DNA of 64,000 nt from Tardiphaga sp. 709. GTDB lineage: Bacteria > Pseudomonadota > Alphaproteobacteria > Rhizobiales > Xanthobacteraceae. The stretch spans positions 744,001 through 808,000 of the forward strand of contig NZ_CP135529.1 in NCBI RefSeq assembly GCF_032401055.1, written 5' to 3'. This document shows, in pieces, positions 1 to 9,014 of this stretch; the first letter of the stretch is position 1; each line of letters begins with the position of its first letter. The notes below the pieces were generated by a model. The model was given only the letters and a program-made list of their open reading frames with translations. It searched no databases and had not been told where the DNA came from. The translations under genes and the position numbers were made by a program.

Positions 1-2101
1 AATTGTGCACATTGAAGGGTTCCTCGCCCTTCGCTGCCTTCATACGCGTTGACGACCCGTCCGGCAACAATTGCCAGCTCTGTTCCGTATCCTTGAGATT
101 GGCCACCATGATCTGCTCGAGCACCTGGGTATGCACGGTGGGGTTCTGTAGCGGACAGAGAACCTCGACGCGGCGATCCAGATTGCGCGGCATCATGTCA
201 GCAGACGATATGTATATCGCCGCCTTCGGGCTCGGCAGGCCATTGCCCATACCGAAGCAATAGATTCGACCATGTTCAAGGAAGCGGCCGATGATCGACT
301 TGACGCGAATGTTTTCGGACAGGCCGGGCACGCCCGGCCGCAGGCAGCAGATGCCACGCACGATCAGTTCAATGGATACACCGGCATTCGACGCCTCATA
401 GAGCGCATCGATGATTTCCGGATCGACCAGCGAATTCATCTTGAGCCAGATCGCACCCGGCTTGCCGCTGCGGGCGAATGCCGCTTCACCGCGGATGTGT
501 TCGAGCATGCGTCCGCGCAAGGTCAGCGGCGACACGGCCATCTTCTCGATGTCGCTCGGCTCGGCATAGCCGGTGATATAGTTGAAGACGCGTGCGGCAT
601 CGCGACCGATGATCGGGTCGGATGTGAAATATGACAGATCGGTGTAAATGCGCGCTGTGACCGGATGATAGTTGCCGGTGCCGGTGTGCACATAGGTCGT
701 GAGCGAGCCGCCCTCGCGGCGCACCACCAGCGACAGCTTGGCGTGGGTCTTCAATTCCAGGAAGCCATAGACTACCTGAACACCGGCGCGTTCGAGATCG
801 CGCGCCCAGCGGATATTGGCCTCTTCGTCGAACCGCGCACGTAACTCAACCAGTGCCGTCACCGACTTGCCGGCTTCGGCGGCCTCGACCAGCGTGCGGA
901 CGATCGGCGAGTTGTTCGAGGTGCGATACAGGGTCTGCTTGATCGCCACCACATCCGGATCGCGCGCGGCCTGCTGCAGGAACTGCACGACGACGTCGAA
1001 GGATTCATAGGGATGATGGACAATCAGGTCCTTCTGACGGATCGCGGCAAAGATGTCGCCGCCATGATCGCGAACACGCTCCGGATGACGCGGCACATAA
1101 GGCACGAATTCGAGATCGGGCCGATCGAGGCGCGTGAGCTGCGAGACCTCGTTCATGGCGAGGATGCCGTCGACCAGCAGGATTTCGTCATCCGAGGTCG
1201 CCAGCGCGCGCTGCACGAAGGCACGGAGTTCTGCCGGCATGCTGGCTTCGATTTCGAGGCGGATCACCGACCCTCTGCGGCGACGCTTCAGCGCAGTCTC
1301 GAACAGCCGGACCAGATCCTCGGCCTCTTCTTCGACTTCGAGTTCACTGTCGCGGATGATGCGGAAGGCACCCTGCCCCTGCACGGTGTAGCCCGGGAAC
1401 AGACGCGCGATGAACAGGCCGGTGGCCTGTTCCAGCGTGATCAGACGGACCGCGCCGTCCTTGCCAGGGGTCGGCAGGCGGATGAAGCGATCGATCTTGC
1501 CGGGCATGCGGATCAGTGCGTTCATCGTCTTGCCATCGGACACACGCGACAGATGCAGCGCGATGGTGAAACCGAGGCTCGGAATAAACGGGAACGGGTG
1601 CGCCGGGTCGATCGCTAGCGGCGTCAGCAACGGGAAAATATTGTGGAGGAAGTGGTCCTCGATCCAGGTCCGGTCGGCCTTGCTGACCTCCTTGCCGTCG
1701 AGCAGTACGATTCCGACATCGGCCAGCATGCCGCGCTGGTCGCGCCAGATCGCCTGCTGGTCGCTGCCGAGCTTGGAGACCGCGCTGTTGATCAGCACCA
1801 GCTGCTCGGCGGGGGTCAGGCCGTCCGGGCTGCGCTCGGTGATTCCCTCGCGGACCTGCGCCTTGATACCGGCGACGCGGACCATGAAGAATTCATCAAG
1901 GTTGTTTGCGGAAATCGACAGGAAGCGGACACGCTCCAGCGCCGGATGGCCCGGATTGACGGACTCCTCAAGGACGCGGCGATTGAAATGCAGCCAGGAC
2001 AGCTCGCGATTGATGAAGCGCTCGGGACCCGACGCGACCACCTCTGCCGGCTTCGCTTCGCCCTTTTTCTCTTCAATAACAATCTCTTCTGCGGAGTCCA
2101 T
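1..2101 (-). CDS. ppk: Polyphosphate kinase 1 (3' end outside window)
   Basis: Makes inorganic polyphosphate reversibly from ATP. The minus-strand frame is open from an ATG at 2101 to the left edge, about 700 codons, so roughly the last 30 residues are missing for a family of about 730. The N-terminus carries the PPK1 hallmark [10 protein letters not shown], followed by RVLEE and [10 protein letters not shown]. The visible C-terminal part keeps motifs such as [21 protein letters not shown] and [12 protein letters not shown], typical of the phospholipase-D-like catalytic half with the autophosphorylated histidine. An in-frame ATG at 2116 would add five residues. hdaA lies upstream in the same direction, as in relatives. 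The many plus-strand open frames here are shadows. Confidence 0.95.
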   Translation of the reverse strand, partial: MDSAEEIVIEEKKGEAKPAEVVASGPERFINRELSWLHFNRRVLEESVNPGHPALERVRFLSISANNLDEFFMVRVAGIKAQVREGITERSPDGLTPAEQLVLINSAVSKLGSDQQAIWRDQRGMLADVGIVLLDGKEVSKADRTWIEDHFLHNIFPLLTPLAIDPAHPFPFIPSLGFTIALHLSRVSDGKTMNALIRMPGKIDRFIRLPTPGKDGAVRLITLEQATGLFIARLFPGYTVQGQGAFRIIRDSELEVEEEAEDLVRLFETALKRRRRGSVIRLEIEASMPAELRAFVQRALATSDDEILLVDGILAMNEVSQLTRLDRPDLEFVPYVPRHPERVRDHGGDIFAAIRQKDLIVHHPYESFDVVVQFLQQAARDPDVVAIKQTLYRTSNNSPIVRTLVEAAEAGKSVTALVELRARFDEEANIRWARDLERAGVQVVYGFLELKTHAKLSLVVRREGGSLTTYVHTGTGNYHPVTARIYTDLSYFTSDPIIGRDAARVFNYITGYAEPSDIEKMAVSPLTLRGRMLEHIRGEAAFARSGKPGAIWLKMNSLVDPEIIDALYEASNAGVSIELIVRGICCLRPGVPGLSENIRVKSIIGRFLEHGRIYCFGMGNGLPSPKAAIYISSADMMPRNLDRRVEVLCPLQNPTVHTQVLEQIMVANLKDTEQSWQLLPDGSSTRMKAAKGEEPFNVHN

Positions 2102-2257
2102 GAGGCAGCAATCCATCCAGTTCAAGCAGCGCTATAGTGCCGGCAAATCACAGCGGACATTGCGTCAGTTGCGTGACGCTTCGATGACATTGAGGAACCT
2201 GCCTGCTGCGCCGTCAAGGCACGGTTTGACGCGCCGCGTTTGACGTCCAAGGCTAAG

Positions 2258-2970
2258 TCAGGCGTCGCGCAGCAGTTCCGCGGCCAATGCACGGGTCACC
2301 GGCCGTCCAAGCCGGAGCGCCTCGCTATCCAGCAATTCCACCGTATGGCGGGCGGCGGCGAATGACCGCTCGATGCGGCTGGCCACATAGCTGACCACGC
2401 TCTCGTCGATGCTGAGCTGGCGATCGGCACAAAACTTCACGATCAGCGCCCGAAACAACCCGTCATCCGGGGGCAGCAGATTGACCACCGGAATCGCACG
2501 GAGCCGCGACCGCAGATCGCGCAACTCGACCTCCATCGCGGCGGGGGGACCCGTGCCGTGATCAGCACATAGGCGTTGTCCTGACGTGCCAGATTAAGAA
2601 GGTGGAACAGCGCCCGCTCGTCGAAGGCCCCGGCATTGAGATCCTCCACCACCAGTGCGTTGGTCACCAACTCAGCCGGAACCGTCGCAGCCGTCAGGCT
2701 GTGCGCCATGGTGGAGCGTGCGCCGGCCTCCTCGGCCCAGATCGCCGCCAGATGGCTCTTGCCGGACCCCTCCGGGCCGACAAGCAGCATGACCCGGTTC
2801 GGCCAGTCCGGCCAGCAGTCGATCAGTCCCAGCGCCTCGGCATTGGCCGGGCCCTCAAGGAAGTTGTCGCGGGACAGACTCTCCGCATGGGGCAGCGCGA
2901 ACGCCAATTGACGGGGTTGGACGCGGGCGACCACGCAAATACTCCTGCCGGCTCCGCCGGCGAACGTCAC
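2258..2970 (-). pseudogene. hdaA: HdaA, DnaA-related regulator of replication initiation, with a frameshift
   Basis: Hda-type AAA protein that, with the sliding clamp, promotes hydrolysis of DnaA-bound ATP. The N-terminus has a clamp-binding-like QLAFALP motif, then Walker A GPEGSGKSH and a Walker B-like LVVEDLN. The frame breaks at the run of six G (plus strand) at 2543-2548. Upstream of it the protein reads ...VLITARVPP; the rest (AAMEVELRDLRSRLRA to the stop at 2258) is in another frame. Adding one base to the run restores a protein of about 237 residues, normal for the family. The start is uncertain; the conserved part begins near VQPRQLAF, and a GTG near 2932 is an alternative. A sequencing error in a homopolymer is likelier than real loss. 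Confidence 0.85.
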
Positions 2971-2980
2971 GAATACCGGT

Positions 2981-3535
2981 TTACCGGGGCTCTTGACCGG
3001 GTTCGATGGTGCTCATGTGTCGCATCCACTCGACGAGATAGAAGGACACAGAGAGCAGCGTCAAGACGGTCACAAAGCCCATTAAAATCAAATCGTAAGG
3101 CGAGGATTTGAAACCAAATCCGAGAGCAGCAAGGACCAAGGCTGCGAACGCCACCTGCGCCACCGTATTGAGCTTCGACACCATCAGCGGCTTCATCGGG
3201 ATCGGCTTGCCGAACAACCATGACACAATCACGGCGCCCACGATCATGATATCCCGCGACACCACGAGAATCACGATCCAGCGCGGAACTGCCCCCCATA
3301 TCCCCAGGGAGACATAGATCGAGACCAGCAGCGCCTTATCGGCCAAGGGGTCGAGCAGCGCACCGAGTTCGCTGGCCATGTTGAAACGCTTGGCGAGAAA
3401 GCCGTCCACGGCATCGCTGACCCCCGCAATCACAAAGATTGCAAAGGCGATTTCCATCTGGTTCGAGGCAATCGCCCAGACGATCACGGGCACCAGCAGG
3501 ATGCGCCCGAGGGTGATTAAATTGGGGATACTCAC
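2981..3535 (-). CDS. CDP-alcohol phosphatidyltransferase family protein (PgsA-like)
   Basis: Integral membrane enzyme that transfers a phosphatidyl group from CDP-diacylglycerol to an alcohol, most likely glycerol-3-phosphate. The family signature is visible as SDAVDGFLAKRF followed by ELGALLDPLADK, giving the conserved aspartates; the usual AR pair reads AK. Hydrophobic stretches fit several membrane segments. Length is 184 residues, typical. The start is GTG at 3535, inferred from the conserved beginning SIPNLITLGRILLVP. It lies 10 bp upstream of the hdaA frame on the same strand and diverges from purM across about 170 bp. Whether the product is phosphatidylglycerolphosphate synthase specifically is not shown. 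Confidence 0.88.
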   Translation of the reverse strand: MSIPNLITLGRILLVPVIVWAIASNQMEIAFAIFVIAGVSDAVDGFLAKRFNMASELGALLDPLADKALLVSIYVSLGIWGAVPRWIVILVVSRDIMIVGAVIVSWLFGKPIPMKPLMVSKLNTVAQVAFAALVLAALGFGFKSSPYDLILMGFVTVLTLLSVSFYLVEWMRHMSTIEPGQEPR

Positions 3536-3703
3536 GCGGCGTTTCCCGGCTCCGGCCTGTTTCGCAATCCGAGCTTGGGGGCTCCGACCGGCTTACCGCC
3601 TACATAGTAATCGGGATAGCGTTTACGAGCCATTGCGCAGGCGGGGATTCCGACGTAACCAGCCGAAAATACACAGTTTCGCAGCTCCGGCAGGATACCC
3701 GGC

Positions 3704-4776
3704 ATGACCGACCAGAAAAAAGGCCTCACTTACGCGGACGCGGGCGTCGATATCGATGCCGGCAACCGTCTGGTGGACCTCATCAAGCCGATGGTTCGCG
3801 CAACCGCCCGTGCCGGCGCTGACGCCGAGATCGGCGGCTTCGGCGGACTGTTCGACCTCAAGGCCGCCGGCTTCAAGGATCCGGTTCTCGTCGCCGCCAC
3901 CGACGGCGTTGGCACCAAGGTCAAGATCGCTATCGAAGCCGGCATCCATAACGGCATCGGCATCGATCTCGTCGCCATGTCAGTCAACGACCTCGTGGTC
4001 CAGGCGCCGAGCCGCTGTTCTTTCTCGACTACTTCGCCTGCGGCAAGCTCGACCCAGAAGCCACCGCCTCAATCGTCGCTGGCATCGCAGAGGGCTGCCG
4101 TGAATCCGGCTGCGCGCTGATCGGCGGCGAGACCGCCGAGATGCCCGGCCTCTACAAGGACGGCGACTACGACCTCGCCGGATTCTCGGTGGGTGCTGCG
4201 GAGCGCGGCACGCTGCTGCCGACCAAGGATATCGGCGTGGGCGATGCCGTCATCGGCATGGCCTCGTCTGGCGTCCACTCCAACGGCTTCTCGCTGGTCC
4301 GCAAGATTGTCGAGCGCACGGGCCTCTCTTACGCCGACAAAGCGCCGTTCTCGCCTGTGATGACGCTTGGCGGTGCGCTGCTGACCCCGACCCGGCTCTA
4401 TGTGAAATCCTGCTTGCGCGCGATCCGGGAGACCGGCGCCGTGAAGGGCCTCGCGCATATCACTGGCGGCGGCTTCACGGACAACATCCCGCGCGTGCTG
4501 CCAAAGAACCTCGGCGTTCGCATCGACCTGCCCTCCCTCACCGTCCTGCCGGTGTTCAAGTGGCTAGCAAAGGAAGGCGATATCGCCGAACTTGAGCTGC
4601 TGCGCACCTTCAATTGCGGCGTCGGCATGATCGCCATCGTCAAGCGCGAAGCTGTGCAGCAGGTGATGGACATCCTGCGCGAGGGCGGCGAGACCGTGTC
4701 GCTGCTCGGCGACGTCATCGAGGCCACAGGCGACGAGCGCGTCGTTTATGACGGACATCTCGAACTCAACCTGTGA
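3704..4776 (+). pseudogene. purM: Phosphoribosylformylglycinamidine cyclo-ligase (PurM), with a frameshift
   Basis: AIR synthetase, fifth step of purine synthesis: FGAM plus ATP gives AIR. The N-terminus has the family start [22 protein letters not shown] and [10 protein letters not shown]. After SVNDLVVQ the frame breaks near 4003: the DNA reads CAGGCGCCGAG where the family sequence [12 protein letters not shown] needs one more G. In the shifted frame the rest is intact, including [20 protein letters not shown] and [10 protein letters not shown], to the stop at 4776. Restoring one G gives 357 residues, the usual length. The ATG at 4141 is internal, not a second gene. purN follows 7 bp downstream. 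A sequence error is the likeliest explanation; real loss would make the strain a purine auxotroph. Confidence 0.92.
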
Positions 4777-4783
4777 GGCCGTG

Positions 4784-5440
4784 ATGCGTCGCGTCGCCAT
4801 CCTGATTTCCGGCCGCGGGTCGAACATGACGGCGCTGATCGAGGCCGCTGCCGCAGATGGCTTCCCGGCCGAGATTGTGCTGGTGATTTCCAACAGGGTT
4901 GATGCTCCCGGCCTCGCCACTGCGCAGGCCAATGGCGTCAAGACGCTGGTGATCGAGAGCAAGCCGTTCGGCAAGGATCGCGCCGGCTTCGAGAAGCTGC
5001 TGCAGGCGGCCCTCGACGAGCACAAGATCGAGCTGATCTGCCTCGGCGGCTTCATGCGCCTGTTCACGGCGGAATTCGTGCGACACTGGTACGGCCGGAT
5101 GCTGAACATCCACCCGTCGCTGCTGCCGTCCTTCCCCGGCCTCGATCCGCACGGCCAGGCGTTGCATGCCGGCGTCAAGATTTCCGGCGCCACGGTGCAT
5201 TTCGTCATTCCGGAGACCGATGCCGGCCCGATCGTGATGCAGGGAGCCGTGGCGGTAGCCGATGATGACACCCCCGACACCCTCGCCGCGCGCGTGCTCG
5301 ACATCGAGCACAAGATCTATCCGCAGGCATTACGGCTGTTGGCCACCAACAGCGTCGCTATCACCGGCGACACCTGTACCACTAGTACCGGCGCCAGCGC
5401 CAGCCGCGACGACACGCTGATTTCGCCAACCGTGATCTGA
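4784..5440 (+). CDS. purN: Phosphoribosylglycinamide formyltransferase
   Basis: GAR transformylase: transfers a formyl group from 10-formyltetrahydrofolate to GAR in purine synthesis. It begins MRRVAILISGRGSN, the typical first strand and phosphate-binding loop. The catalytic region NIHPSLLPSFPG supplies Asn and His, and ETDAGPIV supplies the conserved Asp. Length is 218 residues. I chose the ATG at 4784 because it starts the conserved core 7 bp after the purM stop; a GTG lies just before it, and the frame is open further upstream inside purM. The last 30 residues are Thr/Ser-rich and not conserved. It is almost certainly co-transcribed with purM. Confidence 0.95.
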   Translation: MRRVAILISGRGSNMTALIEAAAADGFPAEIVLVISNRVDAPGLATAQANGVKTLVIESKPFGKDRAGFEKLLQAALDEHKIELICLGGFMRLFTAEFVRHWYGRMLNIHPSLLPSFPGLDPHGQALHAGVKISGATVHFVIPETDAGPIVMQGAVAVADDDTPDTLAARVLDIEHKIYPQALRLLATNSVAITGDTCTTSTGASASRDDTLISPTVI

Positions 5441-5535
5441 CGCGCCTTTAAGCGCGAGCGCGGCGCTGCAATCGCATCGCCGCAGCCATCTCATTGGTCG
5501 CCAAAGACCTTGCCGTGACCTTGCATCGTGCTCCG

Positions 5536-7506
5536 TCAGATAATGATATCGCCGAGATCGTTGATCCAGCGTGTCTGGCGGGTCGCCTCGAGCGACCCGT
5601 GCGCGTCGAAATCCTTCACCGCCGAAAAATCCAGACCAGTTTCGTTTTCGATCGCCGTGATGGTGGTCTGGATCCGCCGTTTCCGCATCTCATCAAGAGT
5701 GTAGGGCTTCAATCCGGAGAATACCTTGGCTTCGTACAGGGCTTGCACGTATTCCGTCTGCCCTACCACAAAGGCGGCAGCCGCGATCCTGCTGTCGGTT
5801 TTCTGCAAAACCGCGACCTTCCAGAACGACAGCGGAATTTGCCAGGGTCCGCTCTCGCGGCTCTTGCCGTAAACAGGATCGTCGGGCCGATAGATCGGGC
5901 CGGTGAAGATCGTCAGCTTCTTCTCGGAGGTCTGCGCCTTGTTGAGGAGATAGTCCTCCAGATTGCCCCAGTCGATGTCGTTGTACTTCTGCACCTGCGG
6001 TGCCGCGTTGGTGTAGTGGAACGTGTCTTCGGATGCGAGTTTCGACTCGGCCAAGGCAGCAGCCGCCTTGGGTGCCGCGCTCCAGCAAGGGTCCAGTAAA
6101 CGAACCTGATGGCCCCGGCTGAACTGGACTGCGTCGTCGCCTTTGGCCTTCTCGTAGAAATTGCCGGCAGGCTGATATTCGTCAGCAATCCGCCCGTCGC
6201 GTCGCCAGGTATCCTTGCGCGGTCCCGGATGAACGAGCTTATTGCCGTCGATATTCACGGCGGTGATCAGCGGAAATTTTCGCTTGGCGTGAATCACCGT
6301 GGAAAAATGATGGTAGTCGAGTTCATAGCCCGCCGACCTACCGAGCAGCGGCGCAACCAGCTTCTTGGCGAGGAGCGGAGCGTAAATTCGCGACAGCGCG
6401 ACCTTCTCGGTCAGGAATTCCTCGTCGTAGCCTTTGACATTCGTCCACCGCTTTGCCGGCAACGGCTTGCGGTCGGCTTCCAGCATGGTTTCGCCCGGCG
6501 CCATGCTCTGCGACATCGGTGGCAGACCCAATGCCTTCTCGAGTCTATCGAGCACCAGTCCAGCCTGCGCAATCTCGAAACGTTCGCGCTCGAGCTGTAC
6601 ATAGATGGCGCTGACCCGAATACCTTCGTTGGCAATCCAGACCGGCTCTTTGGCGGGATTTCGCAGCTTCGTCGGCGCGGGGACCGCCTTGTGATGCAAA
6701 GCGAGGACCTGCCACTGATCATTGAGGACCGGCGCCCCAGATGAGCCTGGCTCGGTATCGGTCGAGTAATGGATGAATTTGTTTATGTCGATCCCGGCCG
6801 ACGTTTTCGCATCCAGCTTGACGATCTGGCTCGACCGGATCGCGATCTGTTTCGGCTCACTGCCAGGATGCTGGATGATGGTAACCCACTCGCCATCCAC
6901 CACTTTGCCCGATAGCGGAAGCAGAGGAAGCCGGCCATAGCGCTCGATCGGCACGCCGCTGTCAGAGAGTGGCGTCACGGCAACGAAGGTGATGTCCAGT
7001 TCGGAGTTGGTGTAGAAAATCTCGTGAGGCCGCAGGTTGAAACTGACGCCTTCGCGCAGGACGCCATCGAGGTCGTGCTCATAGCCGAACTCGGCTTCGC
7101 ACTGACTGGCCTCATCCGCGTCTCCTAGGACGTGATGATTGGTGAGCAGCAGTCGAGGACCTACCAGAAAACCTGTGCCGTACCAGGCGCCACCGTTACT
7201 CGGGACCTTGATGCGGCATACCGCATCGGCCGCCCGCCTGCCCCGATCCAGAAAGTTGATGGAGAGCAGATCGCTTTCGCCAATCATGCGCTCGAACGCA
7301 TTCGGATCGCTGCGCGGAGCCTCCAGCAATTCCTTTCGCATCTCGAACCGCTTGTCCGACCGCGCCCGTGCACTTCGGCGCGCACGGCTGGCAGGCGGCA
7401 CGAAACTCGAGTCCTTGCGCGTGATGATTTTTTCGAGCTGGGTGGACAGCGCCTGCGACGTCGTAGAGACGATGTCTTTGCGAGATTCCAAATCGTCGCG
7501 ATCCAA
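5536..7506 (-). CDS. Trypsin-like serine protease fused to NUC1-type DNA/RNA non-specific endonuclease
   Basis: A 656-residue two-domain protein. Residues 1-90 are charged, with an RARRSARARS patch. Residues 95-310 form a trypsin/V8-like protease: His125 in LLTNHHVL, Asp171 in SELDITFVAV, Ser256 in EPGSSGAPVL. Residues 385-605 match the NUC1 nuclease family: the ββα-metal core motif reads FSRGHQ (His466; the usual DRGH Asp is Ser), with the metal-ligand Asn500 in YTNAAPQ, then FTGPIY and IPLSFWKVAV. No signal peptide is seen, so it is probably cytosolic. The start codon is TTG at 7506, supported by GGGAGGGG five bases upstream. It is monocistronic between purN (convergent) and a hydrolase. 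Family membership is clear; the role is unknown (defence or programmed-death effector is an inference). Confidence 0.88.
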   Translation of the reverse strand: MDRDDLESRKDIVSTTSQALSTQLEKIITRKDSSFVPPASRARRSARARSDKRFEMRKELLEAPRSDPNAFERMIGESDLLSINFLDRGRRAADAVCRIKVPSNGGAWYGTGFLVGPRLLLTNHHVLGDADEASQCEAEFGYEHDLDGVLREGVSFNLRPHEIFYTNSELDITFVAVTPLSDSGVPIERYGRLPLLPLSGKVVDGEWVTIIQHPGSEPKQIAIRSSQIVKLDAKTSAGIDINKFIHYSTDTEPGSSGAPVLNDQWQVLALHHKAVPAPTKLRNPAKEPVWIANEGIRVSAIYVQLERERFEIAQAGLVLDRLEKALGLPPMSQSMAPGETMLEADRKPLPAKRWTNVKGYDEEFLTEKVALSRIYAPLLAKKLVAPLLGRSAGYELDYHHFSTVIHAKRKFPLITAVNIDGNKLVHPGPRKDTWRRDGRIADEYQPAGNFYEKAKGDDAVQFSRGHQVRLLDPCWSAAPKAAAALAESKLASEDTFHYTNAAPQVQKYNDIDWGNLEDYLLNKAQTSEKKLTIFTGPIYRPDDPVYGKSRESGPWQIPLSFWKVAVLQKTDSRIAAAAFVVGQTEYVQALYEAKVFSGLKPYTLDEMRKRRIQTTITAIENETGLDFSAVKDFDAHGSLEATRQTRWINDLGDIII

Positions 7507-7807
7507 CGTCCCCTCCCAATGACTTTCGCCACGACTGGCTGCGCATCAGGCGCATTACGCCGACACCAAGCCATTGCGGCCCAATCCAAACATCAATCAA
7601 AGGTTGCATTCTGGCGTAAGAAGTGCTTCTGGGCAACAGTTTGATGATGCGACGTATGGTCCGCCGGACCGCAGGCAGAGTCGCTTGTACAACGGATCGC
7701 GCTGCCTTTTTTTTGCCAGAGCTTCCAGCGTGTGCGCAGGAGACTATGAATCCGTGGGAGCGATGAGGCGCGTGTGTGCGGGATAGGTCGAAGGCGTACA
7801 AAAATAA
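7507..7807. other. Intergenic region upstream of the protease-nuclease gene
   Basis: About 300 bp without a convincing gene. It should hold the promoter of the minus-strand protease-nuclease gene, but I see no clear -35/-10 pair or operator. Short open frames here have no recognisable content or good ribosome-binding sites. Confidence 0.5.
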
Positions 7808-7842
7808 AGAAGCCCGGCAAGGCATTGCCTTGCCGGGCTTCT
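7808..7842 (-). terminator. Rho-independent terminator of the hydrolase gene
   Basis: Perfect inverted repeat with 17-bp arms (7808-7824 and 7826-7842). On the minus strand it is followed by TCTTTATTTTTG. It sits 10 bp after the stop codon of the minus-strand hydrolase. Confidence 0.92.
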
Positions 7843-7852
7843 GGTACGTGCA

Positions 7853-8677
7853 TCAGCTCTTGATGAACGCCAGCAGATCCGGGTTGATCACATCCGCATG
7901 AGTGGTCAGCATGCCGTGCGGGAAGCCCGGATAGGTCTTCAGCGTCCCGTTCTTGAGCAGCTTCACCGTCAGCGGTGCAGAGTCGGCATAAGGCACGATC
8001 TGGTCATCATCGCCGTGCAAGACGAGCACAGGCACATCGATCGCCTTCAGGTCTTCGGTGAAGTCGGTTTCCGAGAACGCCTTGATGCAATCATAGTGCG
8101 CCTTGGCGCCGCCGATCATGCCCTGCCGCCACCAGTTGTCGATCACGCCCTGATAGACCTTCGCGCCCGGCCGATTGAAACCGTAAAACGGACCGGCCGG
8201 GACATCGACGTAGAACTGCGCACGGTTGGCAACCAGAGCAGCACGGAAACCGTCGAACACTTCGAGCGGCAGGCCGCCCGGGTTGTTCTCGGTCTTGAGC
8301 ATGATCGGCGGCACCGCACTGACCAGCACCACCTTGGCGACGCGCCCCTTCTTGGCCCGCGCGACGTAACGCGCGACTTCACCGCCACCGGTGGAATGGC
8401 CAATATGGACGGCATCCTTCAGGTCAAGCTTGTCGGTGAGTTCGGCGACATCGGCGGCATAAGTGTCCATCTCGTTGCCGGTCGCGGTCTGGCTGGAGCG
8501 GCCATGGCCGCGGCGGTCATGCGCAATGACGCGATAGCCCTGATTGAGGAAGAACATCATCTGGTTATCCCAGTCGTCCGCACTCAGCGGCCAGCCGTGA
8601 TGAAACACGATCGGTTGTCCGGTGCCCCAATCCTTGTAGAAAATCTCGGTGCCGTCTTTGGTGGTGATGGTTCCCAT
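7853..8677 (-). CDS. Alpha/beta hydrolase, cofactor-free haloperoxidase (chloroperoxidase) type
   Basis: Member of the non-haem, cofactor-free haloperoxidase/esterase group. Such enzymes hydrolyse esters and can form peracids that oxidise halides; the natural substrate is usually unknown. The nucleophile elbow is GHSTGGGE with Ser95. The oxyanion region is [11 protein letters not shown], the acid lies near [10 protein letters not shown] and the catalytic His is in GFPHGM. The 274-residue length is normal and there is no signal peptide. The ATG at 8677 has an AGGAGTC-like site upstream. A strong terminator follows, so it is probably transcribed alone. It diverges from the MetX-like gene over 337 bp that contains a perfect inverted repeat. 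Confidence 0.93.
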   Translation of the reverse strand: MGTITTKDGTEIFYKDWGTGQPIVFHHGWPLSADDWDNQMMFFLNQGYRVIAHDRRGHGRSSQTATGNEMDTYAADVAELTDKLDLKDAVHIGHSTGGGEVARYVARAKKGRVAKVVLVSAVPPIMLKTENNPGGLPLEVFDGFRAALVANRAQFYVDVPAGPFYGFNRPGAKVYQGVIDNWWRQGMIGGAKAHYDCIKAFSETDFTEDLKAIDVPVLVLHGDDDQIVPYADSAPLTVKLLKNGTLKTYPGFPHGMLTTHADVINPDLLAFIKS

Positions 8678-9014
8678 GATCCAGACTCCTTTGTGTGGGT
8701 TGCGGGCAAGCGCGACTTCGAATTCACAGCGGCTTATGCTGACAACCTGGCCGCTTTCCGCCTCTGCGCCGATGACAGGCCAGTGAATAGACTAACGGGC
8801 CGCAAGTCTCTTGTACGTTTCGAATACAAAACCAAGATGTCGCCGAGCCGCCAACGGGTGGCAACCAGCTGCATGCTATTCAGGCGACAATGCCGAAGTT
8901 TCGGCATTGCGCTCTTCGCCAATTAATATACCAATAGTACAGTTATTAAATTTTGTCGAGCGGATCGCTTGTCGCACCCTCGGCAAGCGTCAACGGACCC
9001 TCCGGAGCTGCAGC
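8678..9014. other. Divergent intergenic region between two alpha/beta hydrolase genes
   Basis: 337 bp holding the promoters of both divergent genes. It contains a perfect inverted repeat at 8888-8909 and an AT-rich stretch at about 8920-8955 that fits a plus-strand promoter. No gene is evident. Confidence 0.55.
8888..8909. promoter_or_regulatory. Perfect 10-bp inverted repeat, possible operator
   Basis: CAATGCCGAA and TTCGGCATTG are separated by GT. The repeat has no T-tract on either side, so a terminator is unlikely. It lies between divergent genes, just before an AT-rich region upstream of the MetX-like gene, where a dimeric regulator could bind. The regulator is unknown. Confidence 0.5.

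Noticed and set aside
1-2243. Several long plus-strand open frames opposite ppk
   Set aside because: They are the antisense of a well-conserved ppk frame; GC-rich codons create long shadows. No family motifs are visible on the plus strand.
4141-4776. Separate gene starting at ATG 4141
   Set aside because: It is the second half of purM in a shifted frame; the ATG is inside the [10 protein letters not shown] motif.
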